A DNA stretch of 64,000 nucleotides from Burkholderia sp. lig30 (GTDB lineage: Bacteria; Pseudomonadota; Gammaproteobacteria; Burkholderiales; Burkholderiaceae). The notes under the pieces were generated by a model. That model did not search any database, was not told where the DNA came from, and saw nothing but the letters and a program-made list of their open reading frames with translations. Location of the stretch: the NCBI RefSeq assembly GCF_000687455.2, contig NZ_JGVW01000022.1:1-64000 (forward strand), given 5' to 3'. This document shows, piece by piece, positions 1 to 9,828 of the stretch (its first letter is position 1; every line of letters begins with the position of its first letter). The position numbers and the translations under genes were made by a program.

Positions 1-120
1 GTCGCCGACGCGATGAGCCACAGCGGCCCGGGGGGCGAAATGTCCAAGGTCGGCCGCAACGATCCATGCCCGTGCGGCAGCGGCAAGAAGTACAAGCACT
101 GTCACGGCAAGCTGTCGTGA
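1..120 (+). CDS. secA: SecA, C-terminal end only (cut by window start)
   Basis: Only the last 39 codons of the preprotein translocase ATPase lie in the window. The readable end holds the SEC-C zinc motif [13 protein letters not shown], which in SecA binds Zn and helps contact SecB and the ribosome. The frame is open from base 1 to the TGA at 118-120. The placement directly before argJ matches Burkholderia gene order. A short stand-alone SEC-C protein cannot be excluded from this fragment, but context favours SecA. Confidence 0.88.
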   Translation, partial: VADAMSHSGPGGEMSKVGRNDPCPCGSGKKYKHCHGKLS

Positions 121-221
121 TCGCAGGCGGCGCGCGATGAGCGCGCCGCGTCGTTTGTAGCGTTGATGTTTTGATGTGAGATACGGCGGTTTGCGTGCGC
201 GGCCGCCGGTTCGTTCAATCG

Positions 222-244
222 ATGCCGGCGTGCGCCGGCATTTT
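222..244 (+). terminator. Terminator-like hairpin between secA and argJ
   Basis: An 8-bp perfect stem (ATGCCGGC 222-229 with GCCGGCAT 234-241), GTGC loop, followed by TTTT. It ends 20 nt before the argJ start codon. It may end secA transcripts, but any argJ message starting upstream must also cross it. A second, GC-only hairpin without a T-run lies at 127-149. Confidence 0.55.
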
Positions 245-264
245 CCTTCCGGCAGGTGTTCCAC

Positions 265-1506
265 ATGGCTGTCAATTTTCCGTCGATCGATCCCGCCCAA
301 CTGCATCCCGTCGCCGGCGTCACGCTCGGTTGGGCGGAGGCGAACATCCGCAAGCCGAACCGCAAGGACGTGCTGGTCATTTCCGTCGACGAGGCCGCGA
401 CCGTCGCCGGCGTATTCACCGAGAACCGCTTCTGCGCCGCGCCCGTGACAGTCTGCCGCGAGCATCTGGCGAAGGTGCGCGCGGGCGGTGCGGGCATCCG
501 CGCGCTGGTGGTCAACACCGGCAACGCGAATGCCGGCACCGGCGAGCCGGGCCTCGCGCACGCGCGTGAAACCTGCGCGGAACTGGCGCGCCTTGCCGGC
601 CTGCAGCCTGAGCAGGTGCTGCCGTTCTCGACGGGCGTGATCCTCGAGCCGCTGCCGATCGAGCGCCTGAAGGCCGGCCTGCCGGCCGCGCTCGCGAACC
701 GCCAGGCGGCGCACTGGTACGACGCCGCGCAGGCAATCATGACGACCGACACGCTGCCGAAGGCGACCTCGCGCCGCGTGACGGTCGACGGCCACACGGT
801 CACGCTGACCGGCATCAGCAAGGGCGCGGGCATGATCAAGCCGAACATGGCGACGATGCTCGGCTTCCTCGCGTTCGACGCGGCGGTCGCGCAGCCGGTG
901 CTCGACACGCTCGTCAAGGAAGTCGCCGACCGCTCGTTCAACTGCATCACGATCGACGGCGATACGTCGACCAACGACTCATTCATCCTGATCGCATCGG
1001 GCAAGAGCACGCTGCCGGCGATCACGTCGACCGATTCGCCCGCATACGCGGCGCTGCGCGACGCGGTGACCGAGGTCGCGCAAGAGCTGTCGCAGCTGAT
1101 CGTGCGCGATGGCGAAGGCGCGACGAAATTCATGACGGTGCAGGTCGAGGGCGGCAAGAGCGTCGCCGAATGCCGCCAGATCGCGTATGCGATCGGTCAC
1201 TCGCCGCTCGTGAAGACTGCGTTCTACGCGTCCGATCCCAATCTGGGCCGCATTCTCGCGGCGATCGGCTATGCCGGCGTGACCGATCTCGACGTGGGCA
1301 GGATCGACCTGTATCTCGACGACGTGCTCGTCGCGAAGGCGGGCGGCCGCAACCCCGAGTACCAGGAAGAGGACGGCCAGCGCGTGATGAAGCAGAGCGA
1401 GATCACGATCCGCGTGCTGCTCGGCCGCGGCGACGCGCAGGCGACGATCTGGACGTGCGACCTGTCGCACGATTACGTGAGCATCAACGCGGACTACCGT
1501 TCCTGA
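265..1506 (+). CDS. argJ: Bifunctional ornithine acetyltransferase / N-acetylglutamate synthase
   Basis: 413 residues, the normal length. ArgJ moves the acetyl group from N-acetylornithine to glutamate (cyclic arginine pathway) and in many bacteria also makes N-acetylglutamate from acetyl-CoA; it acts in the cytosol. The self-cleavage motif ATMLG is present, with the nucleophile Thr at residue 197, so the precursor should split into alpha and beta chains there. The ATG at 265 is chosen over an in-frame GTG at 256 because it starts the usual MAVNFPS sequence. No other arginine gene is near. Confidence 0.96.
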   Translation: MAVNFPSIDPAQLHPVAGVTLGWAEANIRKPNRKDVLVISVDEAATVAGVFTENRFCAAPVTVCREHLAKVRAGGAGIRALVVNTGNANAGTGEPGLAHARETCAELARLAGLQPEQVLPFSTGVILEPLPIERLKAGLPAALANRQAAHWYDAAQAIMTTDTLPKATSRRVTVDGHTVTLTGISKGAGMIKPNMATMLGFLAFDAAVAQPVLDTLVKEVADRSFNCITIDGDTSTNDSFILIASGKSTLPAITSTDSPAYAALRDAVTEVAQELSQLIVRDGEGATKFMTVQVEGGKSVAECRQIAYAIGHSPLVKTAFYASDPNLGRILAAIGYAGVTDLDVGRIDLYLDDVLVAKAGGRNPEYQEEDGQRVMKQSEITIRVLLGRGDAQATIWTCDLSHDYVSINADYRS

Positions 1507-1525
1507 TCCGGAGCGGCACGAGAGT

Positions 1526-2395
1526 ATGGACAAGCTCGAACAGTTTCTGACGCGCGCCGAAGCACTGCTCGGCCGCCTCGAATCGATGCTGCCGCCCGCG
1601 CCGGCGGCGATCGACTGGAGTGCGGCCACCGCGTTCCGCTGGCGCAAGCGTCAAGGGCGGGGTTTCCTGCAGCCGGTGCAGGCCGTGTCGCCGATCTCGC
1701 TGGCCGATCTGCACAACATCGATCGCCAGAAGGCGTTGATCGAGCAGAATACGCGGCAATTCGTGCAGAAGAAGCCGGCGAACAACGTGTTGCTGACCGG
1801 CGCACGCGGCACCGGCAAGTCGTCGCTGATCAAGGCCTGCCTGAATGCGCATGCGAAGGACGGGCTGCGCCTGATCGAAGTCGACAAGGACGACCTGCAC
1901 GACCTCGGTGACATCGTCGATCTGATCTCGCAGCGGCCGGAGCGCTTCATCGTGTTTTGCGACGACCTGTCGTTCGAGGAAGGCGAATCCGGCTACAAGG
2001 CGCTGAAGGTCGCGCTCGACGGCTCGGTCGCCGCGCAGTCGGACAATGTGCTGATCTACGCGACGTCGAACCGCCGCCATCTGCTCCCCGAGTACATGAG
2101 CGACAACGAGACCTACAAACACCTGCCCGACGGCGAGATCCACCCCGGCGAAGTCGTCGAGGAAAAGATCTCGCTGTCCGAGCGATTCGGGCTGTGGGTG
2201 AGCTTCTATCCGTTCAAGCAGGACGACTATCTCGGGATCGTCGCGCACTGGCTGCGTCACTTCGGCTGCGGTGACGCGGAGATCGAACAGGCGCGCGGCG
2301 ACGCGCTCGTGTGGGCGCTGGAGCGCGGTTCGCGCTCGGGTCGCGTCGCATGGCAGTTCGCGCGCGACTGGTCGGGCCGCAAGGAGCAGGCATGA
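1526..2395 (+). CDS. AAA-type ATPase of the DUF815 family
   Basis: 289 residues. A Walker A motif GARGTGKSS sits at residues 92-100, with a Walker B-like stretch (FIVFCDDLSF) some 50 residues on. The family is widespread in proteobacteria but its cellular role is not established. The first ~50 residues look like a helical lead-in. The stop overlaps the mutT start (ATGA at 2392-2395), so the two are translationally coupled and probably one transcript. Nothing in the sequence shows the substrate. Confidence 0.85.
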   Translation: MDKLEQFLTRAEALLGRLESMLPPAPAAIDWSAATAFRWRKRQGRGFLQPVQAVSPISLADLHNIDRQKALIEQNTRQFVQKKPANNVLLTGARGTGKSSLIKACLNAHAKDGLRLIEVDKDDLHDLGDIVDLISQRPERFIVFCDDLSFEEGESGYKALKVALDGSVAAQSDNVLIYATSNRRHLLPEYMSDNETYKHLPDGEIHPGEVVEEKISLSERFGLWVSFYPFKQDDYLGIVAHWLRHFGCGDAEIEQARGDALVWALERGSRSGRVAWQFARDWSGRKEQA

Positions 2396-2838
2396 GCGCC
2401 GCGGATCTCGAACAACACGCGCAGCGTGCGCCGGACGGCCGGAAAGTGACCGAGGTCGCGGTCGGCATCATGGTGCAGCCGGACGGGCGCTATCTGCTCG
2501 CGCAACGCCTGCCCGGCAAGCCCTACGAGGGCTACTGGGAGTTTCCGGGCGGCAAGCTGGAGGCGGGCGAGAGCGTCGAGGACGCGCTTGCGCGCGAACT
2601 GCACGAGGAGCTGGGCATCGCCGTCACCGCGTGCCATCGCTGGCACACGCTGGAACACGATTACCCGCATGCGTACGTGCGGCTCTACTTCTGCATGGTG
2701 ACGGGCTGGACGGGCGAGCCGCACAGCAAGGAAGGGCAGGCGTTCGTCTGGCAGCATCTGCCGGTCGAGGTCGCGCCGCTGTTGCCCGCGGCGCTGCCGG
2801 TGCTCGAACTGCTCGCGAAGGACGACGCGCAACGCTGA
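2392..2838 (+). CDS. mutT: Nudix hydrolase, MutT (8-oxo-dGTP diphosphatase type)
   Basis: 148 residues, close to the usual MutT size. The Nudix box reads GKLEAGESVEDA then REL and EELGI, with all the glutamates needed for metal binding. MutT removes oxidised dGTP from the nucleotide pool. Start chosen at the ATG overlapping the upstream stop; the frame extends further upstream but only as a shadow of the ATPase gene. A strong GC hairpin without a T-run (2846-2870) follows and faces the minus-strand yacG. Confidence 0.9.
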   Translation: MSAADLEQHAQRAPDGRKVTEVAVGIMVQPDGRYLLAQRLPGKPYEGYWEFPGGKLEAGESVEDALARELHEELGIAVTACHRWHTLEHDYPHAYVRLYFCMVTGWTGEPHSKEGQAFVWQHLPVEVAPLLPAALPVLELLAKDDAQR

Positions 2839-2930
2839 GATCTGCCGGCCCGCCGCGATCGGGCGGGCCGCGCAGGCAACGGCGGCGAGGTCGCTCGCGC
2901 GTCGCAGCGGCCTGCGCGAACGCCGGCTGC

Positions 2931-3128
2931 TCAGTCGTCGCGATGCGCGTCCTGCTCGCGCTCTTCCGACAACGGCGCATCGTCGCTGCCGCCGATCCGG
3001 TATTTCTCTGCGGCCCACGCGCCGAGATCGAGCTGCTTGCAACGGGCGGAGCAGAACGGGCGGAAGCGATTCTCCGGTGTCCAGCGGACTTCCTTGCCGC
3101 AAGACGGACATTTCACGACGGTCGTCAT
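2931..3128 (-). CDS. yacG: DNA gyrase inhibitor / zinc-binding protein YacG
   Basis: 65 residues. Two Cys pairs, CPSCG near residue 8 and CSARC near residue 26, form the YacG zinc finger; the tail is acidic and charged. In E. coli YacG binds GyrB and blocks gyrase. It precedes pilDCB-like genes in many proteobacteria and here follows zapD in the same direction, with a 25-bp gap. The high density of family residues in so short a protein makes the call firm. Confidence 0.93.
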   Translation of the reverse strand: MTTVVKCPSCGKEVRWTPENRFRPFCSARCKQLDLGAWAAEKYRIGGSDDAPLSEEREQDAHRDD

Positions 3129-3153
3129 ACGAAATCGGGCCGGCCTGCGGCCT

Positions 3154-3921
<768 letters not shown>

Positions 3922-4027
3922 CTAGCGTAAGGGAATGAAACAATGCAGGACATTCTAATGCCCGGCGTCTACCCTAGCAACGCGCCAATTTCGTGCATGC
4001 GCCGCGCACACGGTTGCCGGCCTGCGT

Positions 4028-4636
4028 TTATCGCGTCGCGGCCGCGTAGCCGAGATAGCGCTGGTGCAGCGCATCGACCTGCGCGGCGAGCGTGTCGTGC
4101 GACGCGGCATCGTTGACGATCACGTCGTCGGCGGCCGCGAGGCGCGCGTCGCGTGACGCCTGCCGCGCGACGATGGCCTCGACCTGCTCGCGCGTAAAGC
4201 CGTTGCGGCGCATCACGCGGGCAATCTGCGTCTCGACTTCGCAGTCCACCACGAGCACGCGATCAACTCGCGCCTTCCAGTTGCCGGACTCGACCAGCAG
4301 CGGCACCACGAACATCAGATACGCACCCTGCGCCGCGCGGCTCTCGCGTTCCGTTTCCGCGCGGATCAGCGGATGCGTGATCGCCTCGAGACGCCGCTTG
4401 GCGGCGTCGTCGCTGAAGACCCGCGCGCGCATCTTCGCGCGGTCGAGCGAGCCGTCGGCCGCGACGTATTCGGCGCCGAACGCCTGCGTGATGCCGGGCA
4501 TCGCGAGCCCGCCCGGCGCGGTGATGCGATGGGCGATCAGGTCGGTGTCGACGATCGACGCGCCTCGCGCGGCGAACAGGTCGGCGACGGTCGTCTTGCC
4601 GCTGCCGATCCCGCCGGTGAGCCCTACTGCGAACAT
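4028..4636 (-). CDS. coaE: Dephospho-CoA kinase
   Basis: 202 residues. The N-terminal P-loop [12 protein letters not shown] and the following DTDLIAHR segment are the CoaE signature. The enzyme phosphorylates the 3'-OH of dephospho-CoA, the last step of CoA synthesis. It starts 3 bp after the pilD stop, so the two are likely co-transcribed. The length is normal and no key residue is missing. Confidence 0.95.
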   Translation of the reverse strand: MFAVGLTGGIGSGKTTVADLFAARGASIVDTDLIAHRITAPGGLAMPGITQAFGAEYVAADGSLDRAKMRARVFSDDAAKRRLEAITHPLIRAETERESRAAQGAYLMFVVPLLVESGNWKARVDRVLVVDCEVETQIARVMRRNGFTREQVEAIVARQASRDARLAAADDVIVNDAASHDTLAAQVDALHQRYLGYAAATR

Positions 4637-4639
4637 GTG

Positions 4640-5548
4640 TCAGCCTCCGAGCGCGGAATAGAAAGGTGTCCCGAAAAAGAGCGTCGCCGCGCCGCCGGCC
4701 GCGAGAAACGGCCCGAACGGAATCGGCTCCTCGAAGCGCATGCGGCCGCGCAGGGTCGCGGCAAGCCCGACGGCGGCGCCTGCGACGGCGGCCAGCAGCA
4801 CGACCTGCGGCAACGCGGCCCAGCCGAGCCACGCGCCGAGCGCGGCGAGCAGCTTCAGGTCGCCGAAGCCGATGCCCTCGATGCCGCGCAGCCATCTGAA
4901 CAGCCAGTAGATCGACCAGAGGAACAGGTAGCCCGCCATCGCGCCGATGACGGCGGCGCGCAGTGACGCGAACGTGCCGGCCAGGTTGATCGCGAGCCCG
5001 GCCCACAGCAGCGGCAGCGTCATCGAATCGGGAAGATAGCCGGTCTGGATGTCGATCGCGCTCATCGCGAGCAGCGCGGCGCAAAGGCCGAACGCCGCGA
5101 GTGCGGCGGCGGTCGGCCCGTACACCGTGAGCGCGAGCGCGGCGAGCAGTGCGCCGGCCAGTTCGATGAGCGGGTAGCGTGCGCCGATCGCATGGCCGCA
5201 GTGGCGGCAACGCCCGCGCAGCAGCACGTAGCTGACGAGCGGGATGTTCTCCCAGGCGCGCAGCACGTGGCCGCAATGCGGGCAGGCGCTGCGCGGATGC
5301 CACAGGTCGTAGCGTGCCGGATAGCCGTCGCCGGGTTCCGGGAGCGTGCCGGTGGCTTCGGCGATCTCCGCTTCCCACGCGCGCTTCATCATCACGGGCA
5401 GCCGGTGGATGACCACGTTGATGAAGCTGCCGATGCACAGCCCCGCCAGGATGGCGAACACGTACTGCGCGGCCGGCGGCAGCATCGCCAGCACGGGCAA
5501 TGCGTTCACGGACGGATCGGAGTAGATGGGCAGGGACACGGGCGTCAT
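4640..5548 (-). CDS. pilD: Type IV prepilin peptidase / N-methyltransferase
   Basis: 302 residues with about eight hydrophobic segments. Two CxxC pairs (CPHCG and CRHCG) mark the zinc-binding methyltransferase part. The aspartyl protease aspartates lie in SAIDIQTGYLPD and in GIGFGDLK (GxGD). The enzyme cuts and methylates type IV prepilins or type II pseudopilins at the inner membrane. It follows pilC and pilB in the same direction. Whether it serves type IV pili or type II secretion (GspO) cannot be read from this window, since no pilin gene is present. Confidence 0.93.
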   Translation of the reverse strand: MTPVSLPIYSDPSVNALPVLAMLPPAAQYVFAILAGLCIGSFINVVIHRLPVMMKRAWEAEIAEATGTLPEPGDGYPARYDLWHPRSACPHCGHVLRAWENIPLVSYVLLRGRCRHCGHAIGARYPLIELAGALLAALALTVYGPTAAALAAFGLCAALLAMSAIDIQTGYLPDSMTLPLLWAGLAINLAGTFASLRAAVIGAMAGYLFLWSIYWLFRWLRGIEGIGFGDLKLLAALGAWLGWAALPQVVLLAAVAGAAVGLAATLRGRMRFEEPIPFGPFLAAGGAATLFFGTPFYSALGG

Positions 5549-5593
5549 GTTGGCGGCGGACCGGGCTAAAGGGCGACAGACTCGGTTGCGATG

Positions 5594-6805
5594 CTACACC
5601 ACGTTGCCGAGCTGCAGGATGGGCAAGTACATCGCGACGACGAGGCCGCCGACGAGCGCGCCCAGCACGATCACGATCAGCGGCTCGCTCAGCGCGGCGA
5701 GCGTGTCGAGATGGGCGTCGAGCGGACGCTCGCACAGCGCCGCGATGTCGGCGAGCATCGTGTCAAGCGCGCCGGTTTCTTCCGCGACGGCGATCGGCTG
5801 GACGACGTCGTCCGGAAAGCAGCCGGCGGCGCGCATCGCATCGGCGAGACGCTCGCCGCGCAGCACGCGCGCGGCGAGCCGCGCGGTGGCCCGCTCGAAT
5901 ACCGGGTGGCCCGCGGTGCGTTCGAGCGTCGCGAACGCATCGGCGAGCGGTACGCCGGACGCGAGCAGGGTGGCGAGCGCCCGGCACCAGCGTGCGGTCG
6001 CGAGCCGCTGCGCCGCAGCGCCTGCAATCGGCACGCCCAGCAGGCGCCGCGCGAACGCGAGCCGCAGCGCCGGCGCGCGTTGCGTCGCATAGTGTGCGGC
6101 CGCGCATGCCACGGCGGCGCACACGATGGAGGGGCCGCCCCACGCGGATGTGGCGGACGCGAGGGCCAGCAGCGCGCGGGTCGGCGCCGGCAGCGCGGCG
6201 TCGAAGCTGTCGAAAATCTGCTGGAAGGTCGGCACGACCCATAGCATCAGCGCGATCGTGATCGCGAACCCGAACAGCACGACGGCAACCGGATAGGCGA
6301 GCGCCGCGCGCAGTTTGCGGCGCAGCGCGTCCGTGCGTTCGCGGTTCTCGGCGACGCGCGCGAGTACCGTGCCGAGCGAGCCGGACGTCTCTCCCACCTC
6401 GATCAATTGCCGGTAGAGCGGCCCGAATTGCGCGGGATAGCGGGCCAGCGCCGCGGCAAAGCGCTGGCCGGCGACGATCTCGCGCGCGAGCCCCGCCGCG
6501 ATGCGCGGCATGCCGTCGGGGCCGGCCGCCTGCGCGAGCATCTCGAGCGATGGCGCGAGCGGCAGGCCTGCCTGCAGCAGGCTGGCAAGCTGCTGCGTGA
6601 AGCGCGTGACGGCCCGCGCGCGCGCAGCGGGCGGGCGCGCCGCGCCGCGCGCCTGAAGCCACAGCACGGTGATGCCCGCGCGCTTGAGCGCGGCACGCGC
6701 GTCGGCTGCGTCGAATGCGATCACGACGCCGCGGCGCGACGCGCCGTCATGGCGCCGGCCGCGCCAGCGGAAACGGGTCTCGCGCGGCGGCAGCGGCGCG
6801 CTCAT
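5594..6805 (-). CDS. pilC: Inner-membrane platform protein PilC/GspF
   Basis: 403 residues with two copies of the T2SSF domain (roughly residues 60-190 and 270-395), each ending in a hydrophobic segment, plus an N-terminal domain that begins FRWRGR and contains the usual reading-like start. It forms the membrane platform on which the assembly ATPase works. The ATG overlaps the pilB stop (ATGA), so translation is coupled. The context with pilB and pilD supports a pilus or pseudopilus role. Confidence 0.9.
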   Translation of the reverse strand: MSAPLPPRETRFRWRGRRHDGASRRGVVIAFDAADARAALKRAGITVLWLQARGAARPPAARARAVTRFTQQLASLLQAGLPLAPSLEMLAQAAGPDGMPRIAAGLAREIVAGQRFAAALARYPAQFGPLYRQLIEVGETSGSLGTVLARVAENRERTDALRRKLRAALAYPVAVVLFGFAITIALMLWVVPTFQQIFDSFDAALPAPTRALLALASATSAWGGPSIVCAAVACAAAHYATQRAPALRLAFARRLLGVPIAGAAAQRLATARWCRALATLLASGVPLADAFATLERTAGHPVFERATARLAARVLRGERLADAMRAAGCFPDDVVQPIAVAEETGALDTMLADIAALCERPLDAHLDTLAALSEPLIVIVLGALVGGLVVAMYLPILQLGNVV

Positions 6806-8055
6806 GCGCCGGGCGTCGCGGCCAGCGCTTCCGCGAGACTCGTCGTGCCGTCCCGCACCCGGTCGAGCGCGGCGTCGCGCAAGCTACGCACCCCTTCGCG
6901 TTCGGCCTGCAGCGCGAGCTCGGCAACACTGGCGCGCGTCACGACGCGTTCCCGCAGCGCGGGCGAAACCGGCATCGCCTGGTGAATGCCGATGCGGCCG
7001 CGATAGCCGATGCCGTGGCACGCGGCGCAGCCGCGGGCGGCGAACGGGCGCCAGCCCGGCGCGAGCGCGGCCGGGTCGCAGCCGGCTTCGCGCATCGCGC
7101 GCAGCGGCACGTCGGAGGCCGTCTTGCATTGCCCGCACAGACGCCGCAAGAGGCGCTGCGCGGTGACGAGACGGAGTGCCGCGGCGAGGTTGTACGGCGC
7201 GACGCCGATGTCGAGGAGTCGTGCGATGGCGGCGGGCGCATCGTTGGTGTGCAGCGTCGACAGGACGAGATGACCGGTTTGCGCGGCCTTGATCGCCACG
7301 TCGGCCGTTTCCGCGTCGCGGATCTCGCCGACCATGATGATGTCCGGGTCCTGACGCAGCAGTGCGCGCAGCGCGATCGCGAAAGTCAGGCCGGCTTTCT
7401 CGGCGACCCCGACCTGGTTGATGCCTTCGAGCTGGATCTCGGCCGGGTCCTCGACCGTGCAGATGTTGTGTGCGTCGCGATCGAGCATTTGCAGCGCGCA
7501 GTACAGCGACAGCGTCTTGCCGCTGCCGGTCGGGCCGGTGACGAGCACGAGGCCGTGCGGCGCGCGGATCGCCGACTCCACCATGCGCGCCTGCGCGGCG
7601 TCGAAGCCGAGGTTCGCGAGCGAGAGGCCAGGCGGCAGGGATTCGAGACGGCGCAGCACGAGCTTCTCGCCGAACAGCGTGGGCAGCGAGCTGACGCGGT
7701 AGTCGCCGCGCTCGCCGCCGTCGAGCGCGATGCGCAGCCGGCCGTCCTGCGGCACGCGCCGCTCGGCGATGTCCATGCGCGCGAGCACCTTGGTGCGGGT
7801 GACGAGCGCGTCGCGCAGGTGCGCGGGCGGGCGCGCGTACTCATGGAGCACGCCGTCGATGCGCAGGCGGATGCGCCAGCCGGCTTCGAACGGCTCGACG
7901 TGTATGTCGGACGCCTGGCGCGTGCGCGCCGCATTCAGCGTGTCGCTCAGGAGGCGCACGGCCGGCGCGTCGTCGAGCCGGGCGGCGTCGATCGCGCGGC
8001 GCGCGGCGGTGGGTTCAGGGGCGGCGGGCGCCCCTGCGGATGGCGTGAATGACAT
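6802..8055 (-). CDS. pilB: Assembly ATPase PilB/GspE, short form
   Basis: 417 residues. Walker A GPTGSGKT, the Asp box around VEDPAEIQLEG, Walker B with VGEIRD, and the His box STLHTND are all intact, and a four-Cys zinc site (CGQC and CAAC) is present. Typical PilB/GspE proteins have 500-570 residues; here the N-terminal T2SSE_N domain is essentially absent and the protein starts just before the second N-terminal domain. The ATG at 8055 is the first good start; the frame continues upstream only as a shadow of the next gene. Confidence 0.87.
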   Translation of the reverse strand: MSFTPSAGAPAAPEPTAARRAIDAARLDDAPAVRLLSDTLNAARTRQASDIHVEPFEAGWRIRLRIDGVLHEYARPPAHLRDALVTRTKVLARMDIAERRVPQDGRLRIALDGGERGDYRVSSLPTLFGEKLVLRRLESLPPGLSLANLGFDAAQARMVESAIRAPHGLVLVTGPTGSGKTLSLYCALQMLDRDAHNICTVEDPAEIQLEGINQVGVAEKAGLTFAIALRALLRQDPDIIMVGEIRDAETADVAIKAAQTGHLVLSTLHTNDAPAAIARLLDIGVAPYNLAAALRLVTAQRLLRRLCGQCKTASDVPLRAMREAGCDPAALAPGWRPFAARGCAACHGIGYRGRIGIHQAMPVSPALRERVVTRASVAELALQAEREGVRSLRDAALDRVRDGTTSLAEALAATPGA

Positions 8056-8138
8056 GAGGGCCGGCGCTCGGGCCGCCTTGAAACCGTGACCCGTCGATGG
8101 TCGCCCGGTTGCGGCGGCGCCGGCAGTCGGCCGTCCGG

Positions 8139-9431
8139 CTAACGCGCGAGCGCGCGTGCGGAGCGCGGCGCGCGCGGCTTGAAGAGCTTGGCGGTACGCA
8201 CCGCCTGGTCGTCGCTGCGCATCACCTCGAGCATCACGTCGCCGATCTTCACGCAGACGTCCCCGTCGGGAATCTCCTCGAGGATTTCGAGGATCAGCCC
8301 GTTGAGCGTCTTCGGGCCGTCGGTCGGCAGCGTCAGATGCAGCCAGCGGTTCAGTTCGCGCAGCGGCATGCTGCCCGCGACGATGCATTCGCCGTTCTCG
8401 TTCCAGCCGCCGGCGTGTTCGGTGCGGGGCATCGACGTGGTGAATTCGCCGATCAGCTCTTCGATGATGTCCTCGGGCGTCACGAGGCCTTCGAGCTCGC
8501 CGTACTCGTTGACGACGAGCGCGGTGCGCTGGCGGCTCTCCTGGAAATACTGCAGCTGCTGGAACACCGGCGTGCCGGACGGCACGTAGTACGGCTCGGC
8601 GAGCAGCGTGCGCAGCGTCTGGCGGTCGAAATCCTGGTTGTGCAGCGCGGTCAGTGTCTTGCGCACGTGCAGCACGCCGAGCACGTTGTCGATGTCGCCC
8701 TCGTAGACGACGAGCCGGTTGTGATAGCAGGTTTCGAGCTGATGCAGCACGTCCTCGAGCGGCGCGTTGAAGTTCAGCGACTCGATCTGGCGGCGTGGCA
8801 CCATCACGTCGTCGACCGTGATGTTCTCCAGGTCGAACAGGTTGAGCAGGATGCTGCGGTGCTTGGTCGGCATGAAGCTGCCGGATTCGAGCACGACGGT
8901 GCGCAGTTCCTCGGCCGACAGGCGCTGGTCGCGCGCATTCTTCGTATTGATGCGCAGCAGCCACAGCACGCCGTTCGCGAGCGCGTTGACGAACCACACG
9001 AGCGGCTTGAGCAGGCGCATCAGCGGCGCGATCACGAGGCTCGCGGGCAGCGCGATGCGCTCGGGGAAGCTCGCGCCGACGATCTTCGGCGTGATTTCGG
9101 CGAACACGATGATCAGGAACGCGACGATGCCGGTCGCCACCGACAGCACGACGCTGTCACGGCCGAACGTGTGCAGCGCGAGCGACGTCGTGAGCACCGG
9201 GATGATCGTGTTGAACAGGTTGTTGCCGATCAGGATCACGCTGAGCAGCTGGTCGGTGCGACCGAGCAGGCCCTGGGTGGTCTTCGCGCCGAGCGCGCCC
9301 TGGCTGGCGAGATGCTTCAGGCGATGACGGTTGAGCGCCATCATCGCGGTCTCGGAAATCGAAAAGAAGCTGGAGCAGAGGAGAAGCAGGAAGACGGCGC
9401 CGATTTGCGCCCATAAGGGAATTTGGTCCAC
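8139..9431 (-). CDS. CNNM/CorC-type membrane protein (DUF21, two CBS, CorC_HlyC domain)
   Basis: 430 residues. An N-terminal DUF21 domain with about four membrane segments (residues 1-180) is followed by a paired CBS domain (about 200-330) and a C-terminal CorC_HlyC domain (about 345-425). Related proteins (YfjD, YtfL, CorB) are linked to magnesium or cobalt export and, in annotation only, to hemolysin. The cargo cannot be read from the sequence. It sits alone between pilB and tRNA-Pro; a sole membrane-protein gene with its own promoter is likely. Confidence 0.88.
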   Translation of the reverse strand: MDQIPLWAQIGAVFLLLLCSSFFSISETAMMALNRHRLKHLASQGALGAKTTQGLLGRTDQLLSVILIGNNLFNTIIPVLTTSLALHTFGRDSVVLSVATGIVAFLIIVFAEITPKIVGASFPERIALPASLVIAPLMRLLKPLVWFVNALANGVLWLLRINTKNARDQRLSAEELRTVVLESGSFMPTKHRSILLNLFDLENITVDDVMVPRRQIESLNFNAPLEDVLHQLETCYHNRLVVYEGDIDNVLGVLHVRKTLTALHNQDFDRQTLRTLLAEPYYVPSGTPVFQQLQYFQESRQRTALVVNEYGELEGLVTPEDIIEELIGEFTTSMPRTEHAGGWNENGECIVAGSMPLRELNRWLHLTLPTDGPKTLNGLILEILEEIPDGDVCVKIGDVMLEVMRSDDQAVRTAKLFKPRAPRSARALAR

Positions 9432-9530
9432 GCGTCGGAAAGTGCAGTGAAGGACAGGGATGAAGGGACTATAACAGAGGGGCGGCGGTTCAATCGTGTC
9501 GCGACGAGGGGTGTCGCGCGCCCGCGGGCA

Positions 9531-9564
9531 AAAAAAAACCGTGCACCTCGGTGCACGGTTTTTT
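9531..9564 (-). terminator. Bidirectional intrinsic terminator next to tRNA-Pro
   Basis: A 10-bp stem (9537-9546 with 9551-9560), CTCG loop, flanked by a run of As on the left and Ts on the right. On the minus strand it follows the 3' end of tRNA-Pro by 8 nt and is followed by about nine Us. It is well placed to end the tRNA transcript. Confidence 0.85.
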
Positions 9565-9571
9565 ACAAATC

Positions 9572-9648
9572 TGGTCGGGGTGAGAGGATTCGAACCTCCG
9601 GCCTCTACGTCCCGAACGTAGCGCTCTACCAGGCTAAGCTACACCCCG
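9572..9648 (-). tRNA. tRNA-Pro, anticodon CGG
   Basis: 77 nt including an encoded CCA. The acceptor stem CGGGGTG pairs with CACCCCG; the anticodon stem CTACG/CGTAG encloses loop TTCGGGA, giving anticodon CGG (reads CCG) with G37 as usual for tRNA-Pro; the T arm contains GGTTCGAATCC. All arms fold without mismatch. Proline codon CCG is heavily used in this GC-rich DNA. Confidence 0.97.
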
Positions 9649-9828
9649 ATTTGGACACTTCCGACGCTTCGGTCTTTTTCAAGACTGCTGCGTCAGCAGC
9701 GAAGAACATAACTATACCGACGTTTTTCCAGAAAGGGAAGATCTAAGTGAAAAAAATTTCGAGACAGCCGGGGCGATCCATTCGGCGAGCGTGCCGATAC
9801 GCGATCGGCATGCTCGCCCGGCTCGCGC

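Noticed and set aside
8139-9431. Hemolysin annotation for the CorC/HlyC-type protein
   Set aside because: Domain order DUF21-CBS-CorC_HlyC fits the ion-transport related CNNM/CorB group; the hemolysin name is historical.
9572-9648. tRNA-Pro as an integration site for a genomic island
   Set aside because: No integrase, no repeat of the tRNA 3' end and no change in base composition nearby; flanking genes are conserved housekeeping genes.
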